Shown one piece after another: positions 35,196-47,930 of a stretch of 64,000 bases of DNA (positions are counted from its first letter, which is position 1; each line of letters begins with the position of its first letter). The notes beneath the pieces are model-generated. The model was not told the DNA's origin, made no database searches, and saw nothing but the letters and a program-made list of their open reading frames with translations. The stretch comes from Muribaculaceae bacterium (lineage in GTDB: Bacteria; Bacteroidota; Bacteroidia; Bacteroidales; Muribaculaceae). The position numbers and the translations under genes were made by a program. The stretch covers positions 186,001 to 250,000 of the forward strand of contig JAFQAS010000067.1 of assembly GCA_017399915.1 (NCBI GenBank), read 5' to 3'.

Positions 35196-35218
35196 ATTTT
35201 ATTTCAATAATATTATAA

Positions 35219-36454
35219 TCAGAATAAATCGTTGTATATCGTTTGAGTGGCGCCGAGGTTGTCTTTTATGTAGTTGCCGGCGATTTTTGAGGCTGTTTCG
35301 AGTGCTGTGGCATCGGTGGTCAGTAATGACAAAGTTTTTTCACAATCCTCTTTGCCATTCACCACAAATCCTCCGCCAAGGGCTATCAAATCAACAGCTT
35401 CTTTAAACTTGTGATACTTAGGACCAAACACCACCGGCATATCATACACTGCCGCTTCGTTGATATTGTGAATTCCCGCGCCAAAGCCTCCGCCTATATA
35501 GGCGATATCACCATAGCGATATATGCTCGATAACAACCCGAAACAATCTATTATCAAGCATTTCACCGGCTTGATTTCGGCTGCATCATCGGCATATTTC
35601 TCATATTCCGATAGCAACATCGAGTTATCAAATCGTTGCAACATGCTTTGCAATCGTGATTGGTCAAATTGATGTGGAGCGATTATCACTTTCACATCAT
35701 GGGCATTCACCCATTGTGCATACATATCTTCATCGGCAGCCCAACTGCTTCCCACAATAATTGTGTGGCGAGCATCACTTTTAAATCGCTCGATTAATGG
35801 CAAATTGGTTGTGGTGCGCATTATATCGGTCACACGGTCAAAGCGTGTATCTCCGGCTATAGTCACATTTTCCACGCCTATGCCGGCAAGTAGCTGTTGC
35901 GATGCCTCATCTTGCACATAAATATGCTTAAAGCATTTAAGCATGCCACGGAACATTCCGCCCCACCACTTGAAAAATGGTTGTTTTGCTCGGAATATTG
36001 ACGAAATGAGATATGTGGGAATATTCTTTCGGCTCAACTCTTGCAGATAGTTGCCCCAAAATTCATATTTGACAAATATCGCCATTTCCACCTTCACTGC
36101 ATCGAGAAAGCTTCGCGCATTGCCTGGCGTGTCAAATGGTAGATAGCACACGGCATCAACCCCTTCGTAATTTTTTCTCACCTCATAACCCGATGGAGAG
36201 AAGAATGTGAGTAATATTTTGCGTGAAGGGTTTTCGCGTTTTATCATCTCTATCAACGGACGTCCCTGCTCAAACTCGCCAAGCGACGACACATGAATCC
36301 ATATATAGGTTGAGGAGGAGTCGATCACATCATGAAGATAACCCAACGTGGCTTTTTGGCCCGTAATCATTTTACGCACCTTATCACTACGAGTTGCCGC
36401 TATTCGAGCAACGGCACCATAGAGAGCAATCCCCATGTTATAGAGAATATTCAT
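35219..36454 (-). CDS. waaA: 3-deoxy-D-manno-octulosonic acid transferase (KdtA/WaaA)
   Basis: WaaA adds Kdo to lipid A at the inner membrane. The 411-residue protein has an N-terminal membrane-associated segment, the WIHVSSLGEFEQGRP motif (donor side, catalytic glutamate), LPFDTPGNAR, EFWGNYLQEL, and the C-terminal glycosyltransferase-B block GGFGAGIHNINEAAVYDMPVV. Length and motif order fit the family. It shows that the cell makes Kdo-containing lipopolysaccharide. It is separated by terminators from gltX and the arginine operon, so appears monocistronic. Confidence 0.94.
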   Translation of the reverse strand: MNILYNMGIALYGAVARIAATRSDKVRKMITGQKATLGYLHDVIDSSSTYIWIHVSSLGEFEQGRPLIEMIKRENPSRKILLTFFSPSGYEVRKNYEGVDAVCYLPFDTPGNARSFLDAVKVEMAIFVKYEFWGNYLQELSRKNIPTYLISSIFRAKQPFFKWWGGMFRGMLKCFKHIYVQDEASQQLLAGIGVENVTIAGDTRFDRVTDIMRTTTNLPLIERFKSDARHTIIVGSSWAADEDMYAQWVNAHDVKVIIAPHQFDQSRLQSMLQRFDNSMLLSEYEKYADDAAEIKPVKCLIIDCFGLLSSIYRYGDIAYIGGGFGAGIHNINEAAVYDMPVVFGPKYHKFKEAVDLIALGGGFVVNGKEDCEKTLSLLTTDATALETASKIAGNYIKDNLGATQTIYNDLF

Positions 36455-36491
36455 CTTGCGACTTTGTCGTTTGTGGTTATATTAAAGAGTT

Positions 36492-36517
36492 AAGGGGATT
36501 TTTTGACAAATCCCCTT
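36492..36517. terminator. Terminator after gltX
   Basis: AAGGGGATTT pairs with AAATCCCCTT around TTTGAC; a poly-A/T flank follows on each side. Confidence 0.8.
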
Positions 36518-36531
36518 TTTTATTCTTATTT

Positions 36532-38064
36532 TTATTTTTTGATATTTTCGATACCGGCAAGGACACGTTTCACAGTTTCCTCTTTGCCAATCAATTCGGT
36601 GATATCAAACATGTGTGGACCTTTACATTCGCCCACAACAGTGAGACGGAACGCATTCATCACATTACCCATGTGATAACCCTTGTCGGTTATCCAACCA
36701 AGCACTGCAGGTTCAGCAGCCGCACATGAGAAATCTTCAAGACCGCGAAGCACCTCAACAAGTTCGGTCATCACTGCAGGAGAATCCTCTTTCCAACGTT
36801 TCTTCACTGCCTTTTCTTCATATTCGGCAGGAGCAATGAAGAAGAAACGAGTCACGTCCCAAAGGTCGCGCACAAAGTTCACACGGTCTTTCACCATAGC
36901 CACTGCACGAGTGATATATTCATCGCTGAAGTCCTCAACATTCACGCCATTTTCTTTCAAAATAGGCTTGAACATTTCGGCAAGAGTCGCATCGGGCACT
37001 TCTTGTATATATTTGTGGTTAAACCACTTCCCTTTTTCAAAATCAAATTTCGCACCCGATTTTGAGCAGTGATCAAGTGAGAATTTTGCGATAAGTTCGT
37101 CCATCGACATGATTTCAGTGTCATCACCGGGGTTCCAACCAAGCAACGCAAGGAAGTTAACCACTGCTTCGGGCAGATAACCCGATTCGCGATAACCCGA
37201 TGAGATTTCGCCGCTCTTTGGGTCATGCCACTCAAGTGGGAACACAGGGAAGCCAAGGCGGTCGCCATCACGCTTGCTCAATTTACCTTTTCCGTCGGGT
37301 TTGAGCAACAATGGCAAGTGTACGAAATCGGGCATAGTATCAGCCCAACCAAATGCCTCATAAAGCAATACATGGAGAGGAGCCGAGGGCAACCACTCTT
37401 CACCACGAATCACGTGCGACACGAGCATCAAATGGTCATCGACGATATTTGCCAAGTGATATGTGGGAAGGTCATCGGCGCTCTTATAAAGCACTTTATC
37501 ATCGAGCACGCTTGAATTGATTGTCACTTTGCCACGGATAAGGTCATTTACAACCACATCACGGCCGGGTTCAATCATAAAACGTACCACATATTTTTCG
37601 CCATCGGCAATCAACTTGTCAACCTCTTCTTTAGGTAGAGAAAGAGAGTTGCGCATTGAAAGACGAGTTGATGCATCGTATTGGAAATTTGCCACTTCTT
37701 GGCGTTTTGCATCAAGTTCTTCGGGAGTATCAAACGCGATATAAGCTTTGCCGTTATCGAGCAACATTTTCACATGTTCGCGATAAATGTCGCGGCGTTC
37801 GCTTTGCTTATATGGGCCATAAGCGCCACCTTCGCTCACACCCTCATCAATCTTTATTCCGAGCCAGGCAAGAGACTCATTGATATATTGCTCTGCACCA
37901 GGCACAAAACGCTGTGAATCGGTATCTTCGATACGAAGAATCATATCACCGCCATGCTGACGAGCAAACAAATAATTATATAACGCAGTGCGCACACCAC
38001 CGATGTGCAAAGGCCCCGTTGGCGACGGAGCAAATCTTACTCTTACCTTTCGTTCCATTTCCAT
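36532..38064 (-). CDS. gltX: Glutamyl-tRNA synthetase
   Basis: A 510-residue class I aminoacyl-tRNA synthetase that charges tRNA-Glu. The HIGH-type motif is [19 protein letters not shown], and the KMSKS-type loop is [11 protein letters not shown]. The GSWVLPSAP-like tRNA site reads [21 protein letters not shown]. The zinc cysteines of some orthologues are not seen, as in many Bacteroidota. It has its own CAAAGTTA box upstream (38081-38088) and is bounded by terminators. Confidence 0.96.
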   Translation of the reverse strand: MEMERKVRVRFAPSPTGPLHIGGVRTALYNYLFARQHGGDMILRIEDTDSQRFVPGAEQYINESLAWLGIKIDEGVSEGGAYGPYKQSERRDIYREHVKMLLDNGKAYIAFDTPEELDAKRQEVANFQYDASTRLSMRNSLSLPKEEVDKLIADGEKYVVRFMIEPGRDVVVNDLIRGKVTINSSVLDDKVLYKSADDLPTYHLANIVDDHLMLVSHVIRGEEWLPSAPLHVLLYEAFGWADTMPDFVHLPLLLKPDGKGKLSKRDGDRLGFPVFPLEWHDPKSGEISSGYRESGYLPEAVVNFLALLGWNPGDDTEIMSMDELIAKFSLDHCSKSGAKFDFEKGKWFNHKYIQEVPDATLAEMFKPILKENGVNVEDFSDEYITRAVAMVKDRVNFVRDLWDVTRFFFIAPAEYEEKAVKKRWKEDSPAVMTELVEVLRGLEDFSCAAAEPAVLGWITDKGYHMGNVMNAFRLTVVGECKGPHMFDITELIGKEETVKRVLAGIENIKK

Positions 38065-38204
38065 TTATTTTTAATAATTATGCAAAGTTACGCAAAAACC
38101 ACGGAATTACCACACAAATACCCCAAGAATAGTAAAATATCCACCTTTCTCGCCAACAGATTTCAACAAATACTCTCCATTCGACCTCGCTCAAAGTTTT
38201 TATA

Positions 38205-38250
38205 AATGGATAATTGACGCCCGGCAAATGCCGAGCGTCAATTATCCATT
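38205..38250. terminator. Long hairpin terminator after the DUF3857 pair
   Basis: AATGGATAATTGACGC pairs perfectly with GCGTCAATTATCCATT, and CGGCA/TGCCG pair inside. It lies between the DUF3857 operon end and the gltX promoter. Confidence 0.88.
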
Positions 38251-38286
38251 TTCAAAACCTATATTTTCTCTATTAAAAGAGTTGAA

Positions 38287-40440
38287 TTATTGCTTTGTCA
38301 AGATTACCACTGCATTACTATATGCAGCTGAGGCGTCAATCAATTCAAGGAACATAGGCCAACGATCAATCGGTTCGAAATATCTGATATAACGCTCTTG
38401 AACTCGAAGTGTCAATACATTATCAGCTACTTTTGCTTGTGAGACAAACATTCCGCAATCGTTTGATACTGACTTATTGAGTAATTGCATACTTTCTTCG
38501 GACACAGTGTAGCCTTCGGGAATTGTGAATGTTATCGTGTGACGATATTGATTGGGCGATGAACGGAAAATATGCGATTGTCGATTACGTTCCTCTCCTT
38601 CCACCTTATACTGGTCACCTATCAATCGTCCCAATGATATCACTATATCATCTCCTGCTCGTTTAACAAGCCCCTCAACCTCGCAAGTCATATTATAATC
38701 CACTGTAGGTTGGTCGGGCGTGCCTCCTATTGAAGTAATATTATAGCTATGAATTGTAGATGGTTTTACTCCTAAAATCACCTCAGCTTCTTGTTCAAAC
38801 ACTTCGTCGAGACGTTTTTTCACTTCTACAGAGTCAACTTTTAATTTAGCTCGTTTCTTTTCAGGTATTTCAAGATAATTTTCAACAGCCCGCATCCATG
38901 CGTTATAATCCACCATGGCCGATACTATTGTTTTCGTTGCTCCTTTCATTTTCATACTTCTCGATAAGTTGAGAATATTGTTATCATCTTCATTTAATGA
39001 TACCTCAACCGTAGAAGTCACCGAATTGTCAGATGAACGAGTCGCCGGGATTGTAATCAACGTTGCTTGTTGTTTATTATAGTCTTCATCATTGCATTTA
39101 AAAATAGCCGCTTGCTCACCATTATACACACCCGGCAATTCCCCCGGCAACAATGTTAGATTTCCGGTAACGATATAGCATGTATCTCCTACCGCTCCAA
39201 TGTAATCCGGTTCTTTCCAGCTAATAATTGAGGTAACAGGCACATCATTTCGAGAATTTGTCACACCGATACCTACATTATCTTCTATCCCAATTTTTTT
39301 CAACACGTTGGCGAAATACATTGGGATAGTCATTGATGAGTGTGATTTATCATCACGTAATCCCGAATATATAGTTGCCAACCATGAGGCATCAACCAAT
39401 TGACTTCTTGTGGCCTCGGGGTGCAATTTCATATAATCTTTCATTATCTTTGTTGCATCGCTCACAATATCTTTGGTGAGAGTAGGTGTCACATCGGTCA
39501 ACACATTTGAGATATCAGTAAAATATGTATCGGCAGGCAATCCGCAATACACGCCAATACGCGCGCTTTTGGGCTTATATGCCAATGAACCTCGCTGATT
39601 ATTCATTACATACATTTTTATAAATGGGAATTGGCGTTTGGGAGCCATCCAATTACCCGGCTCTCGCTTGGGGACATTTATCGTCTCAACTCCAAGCACT
39701 CGCGTTTGATCTTTTGTTATAAAACCGGTCAACAATGGCGCACCATTATAATTACGATATTCAACCGTTAACTCAGGATCGATGCTACAATGTATTCTAT
39801 AATACATCATTGGATATTTACGCGAAAAAGAAAACACAAATGGGTCTAAGTCAAATTCATCGAGCCACACCTCATCATAATAGAAGTATTCAAGCACATC
39901 ACCGGGTTCCAATCCGGGTATCGCCACGATTCGTTCTACTGTTTTTTCTTTCTTACCCTCTTTCACATCAAATGCCTTGCTACAATCCACATCTATAATT
40001 GTGCCATCGGGTTTTATCACTCTTGCGCCAAAAGCCGATGAGGTATATTGATATGAATACCCGGCAAAACCTTCCTCGCCTTTTGTATCCAAGTCAAACT
40101 CGGAATAATCTTCAACCGCTTTTTTATCATTGAGTTTTATCATTATCCGTGAAAATGATTTCATATCAATGGCATTGGTAAAAGCCTTGCCATAGTGCGA
40201 ATATTTATTGGCATTTAACTGCTCAACACGCTTCACTTCCACATTACTATATGCTGCAATTATCACAGCCGACTCATCTTTATATAAACTATCCGGGATT
40301 TCTTTTTTAGCATCAAAATCCGACAATTTCATTCCCCATACTTTTTCAGCCGCCTTTTTAAAAAACTTAGCATCATACTTTGCCCACATTGGCATTATTG
40401 CTACAAATACTACGGCTAATGTTGTTAATAATCGTTTCAT
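38287..40440 (-). CDS. DUF3857 domain exported protein
   Basis: A 717-residue protein with a signal peptide (MKRLLTTLAVVFVAIMPMWA). Its N-terminal third has DUF3857 features (IMIKLNDKKAVEDYSEFDLD, then RIVAIPGLEPGDVLEYFY). The middle region resembles a transglutaminase-like domain in position, but the usual GDCKG cysteine motif is absent, so it looks catalytically dead. The C-terminal third has immunoglobulin-like strand patterns (HTITFTIPEGYTVSEE). It lies 8 bases after the 611-residue DUF3857 gene; the pair are divergent relatives, one with a transglutaminase triad and one without, perhaps acting as a complex in the periplasm. Confidence 0.82.
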   Translation of the reverse strand: MKRLLTTLAVVFVAIMPMWAKYDAKFFKKAAEKVWGMKLSDFDAKKEIPDSLYKDESAVIIAAYSNVEVKRVEQLNANKYSHYGKAFTNAIDMKSFSRIMIKLNDKKAVEDYSEFDLDTKGEEGFAGYSYQYTSSAFGARVIKPDGTIIDVDCSKAFDVKEGKKEKTVERIVAIPGLEPGDVLEYFYYDEVWLDEFDLDPFVFSFSRKYPMMYYRIHCSIDPELTVEYRNYNGAPLLTGFITKDQTRVLGVETINVPKREPGNWMAPKRQFPFIKMYVMNNQRGSLAYKPKSARIGVYCGLPADTYFTDISNVLTDVTPTLTKDIVSDATKIMKDYMKLHPEATRSQLVDASWLATIYSGLRDDKSHSSMTIPMYFANVLKKIGIEDNVGIGVTNSRNDVPVTSIISWKEPDYIGAVGDTCYIVTGNLTLLPGELPGVYNGEQAAIFKCNDEDYNKQQATLITIPATRSSDNSVTSTVEVSLNEDDNNILNLSRSMKMKGATKTIVSAMVDYNAWMRAVENYLEIPEKKRAKLKVDSVEVKKRLDEVFEQEAEVILGVKPSTIHSYNITSIGGTPDQPTVDYNMTCEVEGLVKRAGDDIVISLGRLIGDQYKVEGEERNRQSHIFRSSPNQYRHTITFTIPEGYTVSEESMQLLNKSVSNDCGMFVSQAKVADNVLTLRVQERYIRYFEPIDRWPMFLELIDASAAYSNAVVILTKQ

Positions 40441-40448
40441 GGCTCTAA

Positions 40449-42284
40449 TTATTTATGAATTAATACAATCTGTTCGCTATTCGCTTGCTTAAGTTCTCGC
40501 GCTAATTTATTCCACAGTTTAGCGTCGTCCAATTCAATCAAGCGTTCTTTTGTCACCACATGTGATTTACATTTAATCTCATCTCCGATTACCTCATAAG
40601 CGATTGACGCACTAAACCACTTATTTTCGACATCATACGTTGCAGGCAATGAACCTACTTGATAATCTGATGGAATTTTGATACTTATTTCACTAATCAC
40701 GCTATTACAATATGACAACAATATATCGTTTTTACGCTTCTTAATATCATAAGTTGCGATATCAATTTGTCGCAAAGGCTGTATATCGATATACAACTTA
40801 CCCGACAACGACTGACAAGCATCATTTTCCATCACTTTTGCGGTCAAAATCGTTTTGTAGGCCTGCGCCTCTACGCCCGATATTTTCACATCGTCAACTA
40901 CAACATTCTTTTTGGGGTAACAAATATATTTCGACAATAAATCAATTTTGTTTGTCGCATTAACCGAATAATATGCACCACACAACATCATTTTATCAAC
41001 CCCTTCAAGTTCACGTTTCACTACTCCTATAAGGGCATTTTTCTCAATCTCGTATGTCGCAGTCAATTTAACCTTATTAACTTCAGGAGGCATAATAGGC
41101 ACATTTTTCAACATATAATTTTCGCCATCTTCTATAAGTGCTTCGCGTCCTTGAATACTCGGCGAATAAACTCCCACCGGCAAATATGTTGCGGTTCCAT
41201 CTATATAGAGTATAGAATCGCCCTCTACCACTGCACATATCATGTGGTTTCCCGAAGATAATGATGGCACCTCACTCCATATTGACCCAACATCGTCAGT
41301 GCCTATCCACACTAATCGGGCATCAAATCCCACTGCAATCAACATTGATTTAAGCAATGCCGACATTCCTTTGCAGTCACCATAACGTTTACGCAACACC
41401 TCGCTTGCCAAGTCGGGACGAGTGCCATATTCTCCATGCTCCACAGCGATATAACGTATGCGATTTTGCACCCATTCCACTAATTTATTTATTTTTTCTT
41501 TATCATCAGTGCAACCGTCCACTATCTCCATCGCCTGCGCTTTTACCGTTTCTAATGCCGGATCGGGGTCGAGGGTTAATCCATGAAGATATTTATACAA
41601 ATCGCCTACGGTCTGGTATTGACCTATTATATATATACGTGGCATTGTGACCGACGCATCGGGCGAATCTTCCTCATTTTCAGGAGCAGGCATATCGGTT
41701 ATTTCATACACATAAATTCGTTCACCTTTCTTTCCCTCCTCCACTTTTTTCACGATATTAGGCGTAAAAGATTTTTCCACAATCCTCACTCTATTTATAA
41801 GAGGCTGAGGGACCTCTATTCTCACCACCTTTGATTTCATATCATAAATCTCTGGGAATAGCACTTCGGTAAAATGATCGGCTCGGATATAAGTTTTATC
41901 AAATACCGCCTTGACCGTCTTACCTTTCTCTTTAAGTGGAATATCGAGATAACACACTTTTGAATCGGTATAAAAAATATCTTCGGGGATCCAATGTCGA
42001 TACTGCGCCTTCGCACCCGACGCCGAAGCCTTGTCGATTTTCACATAGTCGTCATAAAATTCAAGTGCCAATGCATTGCCGGCCGTACGAGTGGCTTCAT
42101 ATACAATTTCTTTGTGTGCTTTTACCTTTGATAATGAGGCACCATCTTTTGAAGCCTCAATTTTATATGTTTCATTGCTCGATGCAATAACTATATTATC
42201 ATTCGACGCAAGCATCACTTGCGCAATTAATATCAATAATGGTATCAGATAATATCTCATAATCAGCTTTTGTATAATGTACAT
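40449..42284 (-). CDS. DUF3857 and transglutaminase-like protein
   Basis: A 611-residue protein with a hydrophobic signal (YLIPLLILIAQVMLASND), a DUF3857 domain, and a transglutaminase-like core at about residues 250-400. The core keeps the catalytic cysteine (RYGDCKGMSALLKSML), histidine (SSGNHMICAVV) and aspartate (LYIDGTATY). Such proteins are widespread in Bacteroidota and may cross-link or process extracytoplasmic proteins; no substrate is known. The shorter second methionine (MRYYLIP) may be the real start. It is the first gene of a two-gene operon. Confidence 0.87.
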   Translation of the reverse strand: MYIIQKLIMRYYLIPLLILIAQVMLASNDNIVIASSNETYKIEASKDGASLSKVKAHKEIVYEATRTAGNALALEFYDDYVKIDKASASGAKAQYRHWIPEDIFYTDSKVCYLDIPLKEKGKTVKAVFDKTYIRADHFTEVLFPEIYDMKSKVVRIEVPQPLINRVRIVEKSFTPNIVKKVEEGKKGERIYVYEITDMPAPENEEDSPDASVTMPRIYIIGQYQTVGDLYKYLHGLTLDPDPALETVKAQAMEIVDGCTDDKEKINKLVEWVQNRIRYIAVEHGEYGTRPDLASEVLRKRYGDCKGMSALLKSMLIAVGFDARLVWIGTDDVGSIWSEVPSLSSGNHMICAVVEGDSILYIDGTATYLPVGVYSPSIQGREALIEDGENYMLKNVPIMPPEVNKVKLTATYEIEKNALIGVVKRELEGVDKMMLCGAYYSVNATNKIDLLSKYICYPKKNVVVDDVKISGVEAQAYKTILTAKVMENDACQSLSGKLYIDIQPLRQIDIATYDIKKRKNDILLSYCNSVISEISIKIPSDYQVGSLPATYDVENKWFSASIAYEVIGDEIKCKSHVVTKERLIELDDAKLWNKLARELKQANSEQIVLIHK

Positions 42285-42738
42285 TTATTGGTCTAATTGA
42301 CCACAAATCTACAAAAAATAAGGCAAAACTCAAAAGAAATGTCCTATATTATCTACATTTCATCTATTAAATTTCTCATTTAAAGACTATTTCTTTCAAT
42401 TTTTATCAATCATTATATGACAAAATGCTCGATTTCATACTCTAATCAAGCATTTTTGCAAATATAGATAATATTTACCCCCCCCCAAGTTAAAATATCT
42501 TAAATTGACTTTTAACAAGAGATTCCTCTCATTCTTAATTTTATGCAATTCTAAAGTCAGATTTTAGAATTAAATAGATTTTCATAAAGTTTATATCATA
42601 TTCTTCATATATACCCAAAGAGAGAGATTTTAGAGGCAATGAGATGCCGCAATTAGTAATATTTTCCTTATCTTTGTATCTAGATATTAGTTATTCAAGG
42701 CTAATGAAATTTATATCTCCTTTTTCAACGAAATAATT
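42285..42738. other. AT-rich gene-free spacer with a C9 tract
   Basis: About 450 bases between divergent genes. It contains a run of nine C at 42478-42486 in otherwise very AT-rich sequence, and TATCTTTG at 42669-42676, a -7 box for the following gene. No open frame or strong hairpin was found. Confidence 0.6.
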
Positions 42739-43173
42739 ATGAAAAGATTTTCTATTTTAAGCATCGTTATTTATGTAGCGTTATTTTTCACATATAGTTG
42801 TAAATGTGCCCAAAACACCAATTATATAGAAAAGGAAGAACAAACCATTGCGAAAAAACAAGCGATTATATTAGATGATGTAACCGATGAATATAGTGCG
42901 ACTCTCAACGATGAGCTATACTATACTCACGAAGTTCATGCATCGGTAGGTAGCTCATATTACGCCGAGTTTGACTCTTCGGCATTTTTGATGCGTAGTG
43001 CTATGAAATTCAACAATCCCGCATCAGAAAGAGCCATCACATGTGGAGGAGATAGAGGTGAAAAAACATCTATATTTATTCCTCAAAAAGCCGGTAACTA
43101 TGAAATTAAAATATACCACAATTTCCGTGGCGAAATAACCGATTCTTTAACTTTTAAAGTCAACGTTAAATAA
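42739..43173 (+). CDS. Small exported or lipoprotein of unknown function
   Basis: A 144-residue protein with a hydrophobic signal ending FTYSCKC, where the first cysteine could be lipidated (the lipobox is weak). The mature part starts with a charged stretch and ends in a beta-rich segment (TSIFIPQKAGNYEIKIYHNFRGEITDSLTFKVNV) that resembles an Ig-like or chagasin-like strand layout. I do not recognise a family. A TATCTTTG box lies 63 bases upstream. The low-GC spacer on its left suggests an accessory gene, but codon use is not strikingly different from its neighbours. Confidence 0.7.
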   Translation: MKRFSILSIVIYVALFFTYSCKCAQNTNYIEKEEQTIAKKQAIILDDVTDEYSATLNDELYYTHEVHASVGSSYYAEFDSSAFLMRSAMKFNNPASERAITCGGDRGEKTSIFIPQKAGNYEIKIYHNFRGEITDSLTFKVNVK

Positions 43174-43305
43174 ATACATTGTAGTTATTCTACAATTTAA
43201 CCAAAAAGAAATTTACTGTTTGCAATAATTGCAATTTTTGAAAAATTGAAATGAATGAGGGATAGCGATTCGCAATATTTTCGTTATCTTTGCGTGTAAT
43301 AATAA

Positions 43306-45516
<2,211 letters not shown>

Positions 45517-45613
45517 AAGAAATAAAGACTTCTAACGAAACGAATAACAACCATCAACCAATATCACAAAGCGATGCATTAACCTCCCGATACGTCGCTT
45601 TTGATTTTATGAC

Positions 45614-45644
45614 TTTGCCATTCGACAAATTAATTGTATCTTTA
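45614..45644 (+). promoter_or_regulatory. Promoter before the YhcG-type nuclease gene
   Basis: TTTG at 45614-45617, a 19-base spacer and TATCTTTA at 45637-45644. The promoter lies downstream of an in-frame ATG at 45609, which decides for the later start at 45675. Confidence 0.7.
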
Positions 45645-45674
45645 CAACTAATTAGATTTAGACGATTTTGCATT

Positions 45675-46724
45675 ATGGGAAATAAATCTTCGATAATTTT
45701 AGATAAGGAATATAATAATTGGTTGAAAGATATCAAAACCTATATCCGTAACCAACAGATTAAGGCTGCAATAAAAGTCAATGTTGAACTTTTAAAAGTC
45801 TATTGGAGATTGGGTAGTGATATTTCAAGGCTAAAATCTGAGGCTAAATGGGGAAGTGGATTTTATGAATCACTCAGCAGAGATTTGAAAACAGAATTCC
45901 CTAATATGAAAGGGTTTTCTGTTACAAATCTAAAGTATTGCAAACGTTTTTATGAGCTTTATAGTCAATTAGATACAAAACATCACCAAGTTGGTAACGA
46001 AATTAATTCCACTATATTCTCTATCCCATGGAGACACCACACCGAGATTTTAAGCAAATGTAAATCAATAGATGAAGCGTTGTTTTATGTAAACAAGACC
46101 ATTGAAAATGGATGGAGCCGAGCTGTTTTACTTAACTTCCTTGATGCCAAACTACACTTATCAGAGGGCAATGCTATTACAAACTTTTGTAATTCTCTCC
46201 CATCGCCAATTAGTGATTTAGCACAACAAACCCTTAAAGACCCTTATAATTTTGATTTTCTTACCATTCGTCAAGACTATGACGAAAAAGAGTTACAAGA
46301 TGCTTTAACTACGAATATCACACAATTTTTATTGGAATTAGGAAATGGTTTTGCATATGTAGGGAAACAATATCGTTTGAAAGTAGGTAAACAGGAGTTT
46401 TTTGCCGATTTGCTGTTCTACCATTTGAAACTGCGTTGCTATATTGTAATAGAACTAAAAGTTGAACGATTTAAGCCTGAACATCTCGGCCAATTAGGAT
46501 TCTATATTACTGCAATTGATAGAAATGTAAAACACAAATCAGATAATCCTACAATTGGATTGCTAATATGCAAAACAAAAGATAGTCTTGTTGCCGAATA
46601 TTCATTAGGAGCTACAACATTACCTATTGGAATATCTGAATATGAACTAAAACGAGTAATTCCCAATGACTTTAAAGGGTCTTTGCCCTCTATCGAAGAA
46701 ATCGAAGCAAAGCTTAACGAATAA
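45675..46724 (+). CDS. PDDEXK nuclease-domain protein of the YhcG/DUF1016 family
   Basis: Start taken at ATG 45675 (MGNKSSIILDKEY), because the promoter lies after the upstream ATG at 45609; this gives 349 residues. The N-terminal DUF1016 part (NVELLKVYWRLGSDIS, then YESLSRDLKTEFP and GFSVTNLKYCKRFYELY) is followed by a PDDEXK domain with acid and ExK motifs in FADLLFYHLKLRCYIVIELK. YhcG-type proteins are suspected nucleases often found in accessory islands and near restriction systems. The next gene starts 3 bases after the stop. The region is more AT-rich than the flanking GH97 gene. Confidence 0.88.
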   Translation: MGNKSSIILDKEYNNWLKDIKTYIRNQQIKAAIKVNVELLKVYWRLGSDISRLKSEAKWGSGFYESLSRDLKTEFPNMKGFSVTNLKYCKRFYELYSQLDTKHHQVGNEINSTIFSIPWRHHTEILSKCKSIDEALFYVNKTIENGWSRAVLLNFLDAKLHLSEGNAITNFCNSLPSPISDLAQQTLKDPYNFDFLTIRQDYDEKELQDALTTNITQFLLELGNGFAYVGKQYRLKVGKQEFFADLLFYHLKLRCYIVIELKVERFKPEHLGQLGFYITAIDRNVKHKSDNPTIGLLICKTKDSLVAEYSLGATTLPIGISEYELKRVIPNDFKGSLPSIEEIEAKLNE

Positions 46725-46727
46725 ATT

Positions 46728-47825
46728 ATGCAAAAAATAGTTTCTTTTCTGACCTTAGTTTCCCTCAAACTTCATTCTTTTGCTCAAGCCTGGGTTTGGG
46801 ATGAAATTACACAAGAAGCAGAAGAGTCCGAGCCAATTACCTTCTTTCATTTAATTATCACCGCAATTTTATGTGTAATTATATGGTTAGAATATTTATC
46901 TTACAAATATATTAGAACTCTAAATAATAATAATTATCTTAAAATTCGAAAAATTACAATTGTTACATACACAATCATTTCTATTATTATTCCAATTTCT
47001 ATACTTACTTTTTTTGATTTAAAAAGAGACTCTTTGGAATCTAACGCCTATTGTAATTTAAACAACATTATAAATAATGCTGGTTCTTACATTGAACTAA
47101 ACAACAATAGCTATGTGTCGTTTATTGAAATTAACCCAAGAGACAATCAAGTTCCTAATAATCTCATAAAAAATAATTCGATTTATCGTATGTTTATTGA
47201 GTATGGTGTTACCCCACATAATGGCATATATCGATGTTTTAATATTAAAACTTTAGGTTCTCAAGTGATCTTTGCTAAAGATGCAAAACTCAAGGGTTTC
47301 TCTTCTGAAGAAAAGCCAGCTTTATTCCATGGGTATATTAGACCATTCCGTATTCGCTACTATTCTCCAAACAATATCAATCCTAATCTTGATTTAGGAA
47401 ATGTTTATCACAATTTTATCCAAGATTTTATATATAACCACAACTCACAATTGAATTACGATATCACAACTAAATTTTTCCAACATCCACTTAATGAATA
47501 TTATGAGATAAACCACATACCTAGTGGAGATGAGATGTGGGCAGAAAATAAGTTGTACTATGAAAATGACATTGTACAAGAACGATCTTATGAATATAAA
47601 ACAATAAATTATGGCAATTTTGATGTAACATATTGCATTTCTCGACCTTGCAAATTAGGCGTTTGCGAGAAATATGCACATGGCAATATATTCGGGAAAA
47701 AGATTTTTGATAAAATACACCTTGTAAAGCGTTACGAATGCCTTTCAAGATTCGGATGTATTTGGGTCTTTTTTTCGTTAGGAATCTTCGCAATATTTTA
47801 CTTTAGCAGACCTTCTCGCAAATAA
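46728..47825 (+). CDS. Membrane protein of unknown function
   Basis: A 365-residue protein I do not recognise. It has a signal-like N-terminus (IVSFLTLVSLKLHSFAQA), two membrane helices at about 40-60 and 75-95, a long asparagine/tyrosine-rich extracytoplasmic domain, and a C-terminal helix (GCIWVFFSLGIFAIFYF). Four cysteines cluster near the end (YCISRPCKLGVCEKYAHG), which may form disulfides. It is 3 bases after the YhcG gene, implying cotranscription. High Asn/Ile/Tyr content and low GC suggest recent acquisition. Confidence 0.7.
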   Translation: MQKIVSFLTLVSLKLHSFAQAWVWDEITQEAEESEPITFFHLIITAILCVIIWLEYLSYKYIRTLNNNNYLKIRKITIVTYTIISIIIPISILTFFDLKRDSLESNAYCNLNNIINNAGSYIELNNNSYVSFIEINPRDNQVPNNLIKNNSIYRMFIEYGVTPHNGIYRCFNIKTLGSQVIFAKDAKLKGFSSEEKPALFHGYIRPFRIRYYSPNNINPNLDLGNVYHNFIQDFIYNHNSQLNYDITTKFFQHPLNEYYEINHIPSGDEMWAENKLYYENDIVQERSYEYKTINYGNFDVTYCISRPCKLGVCEKYAHGNIFGKKIFDKIHLVKRYECLSRFGCIWVFFSLGIFAIFYFSRPSRK

Positions 47826-47930
47826 TCTTTTGCGAAACATTCATGCTACTATACTTATCAAAAGATTATTTAGCTTCGAGCATTTATTTTGTTTTCTTTC
47901 TACTAAAGGAATTAAAATTCTCAAGAATTT

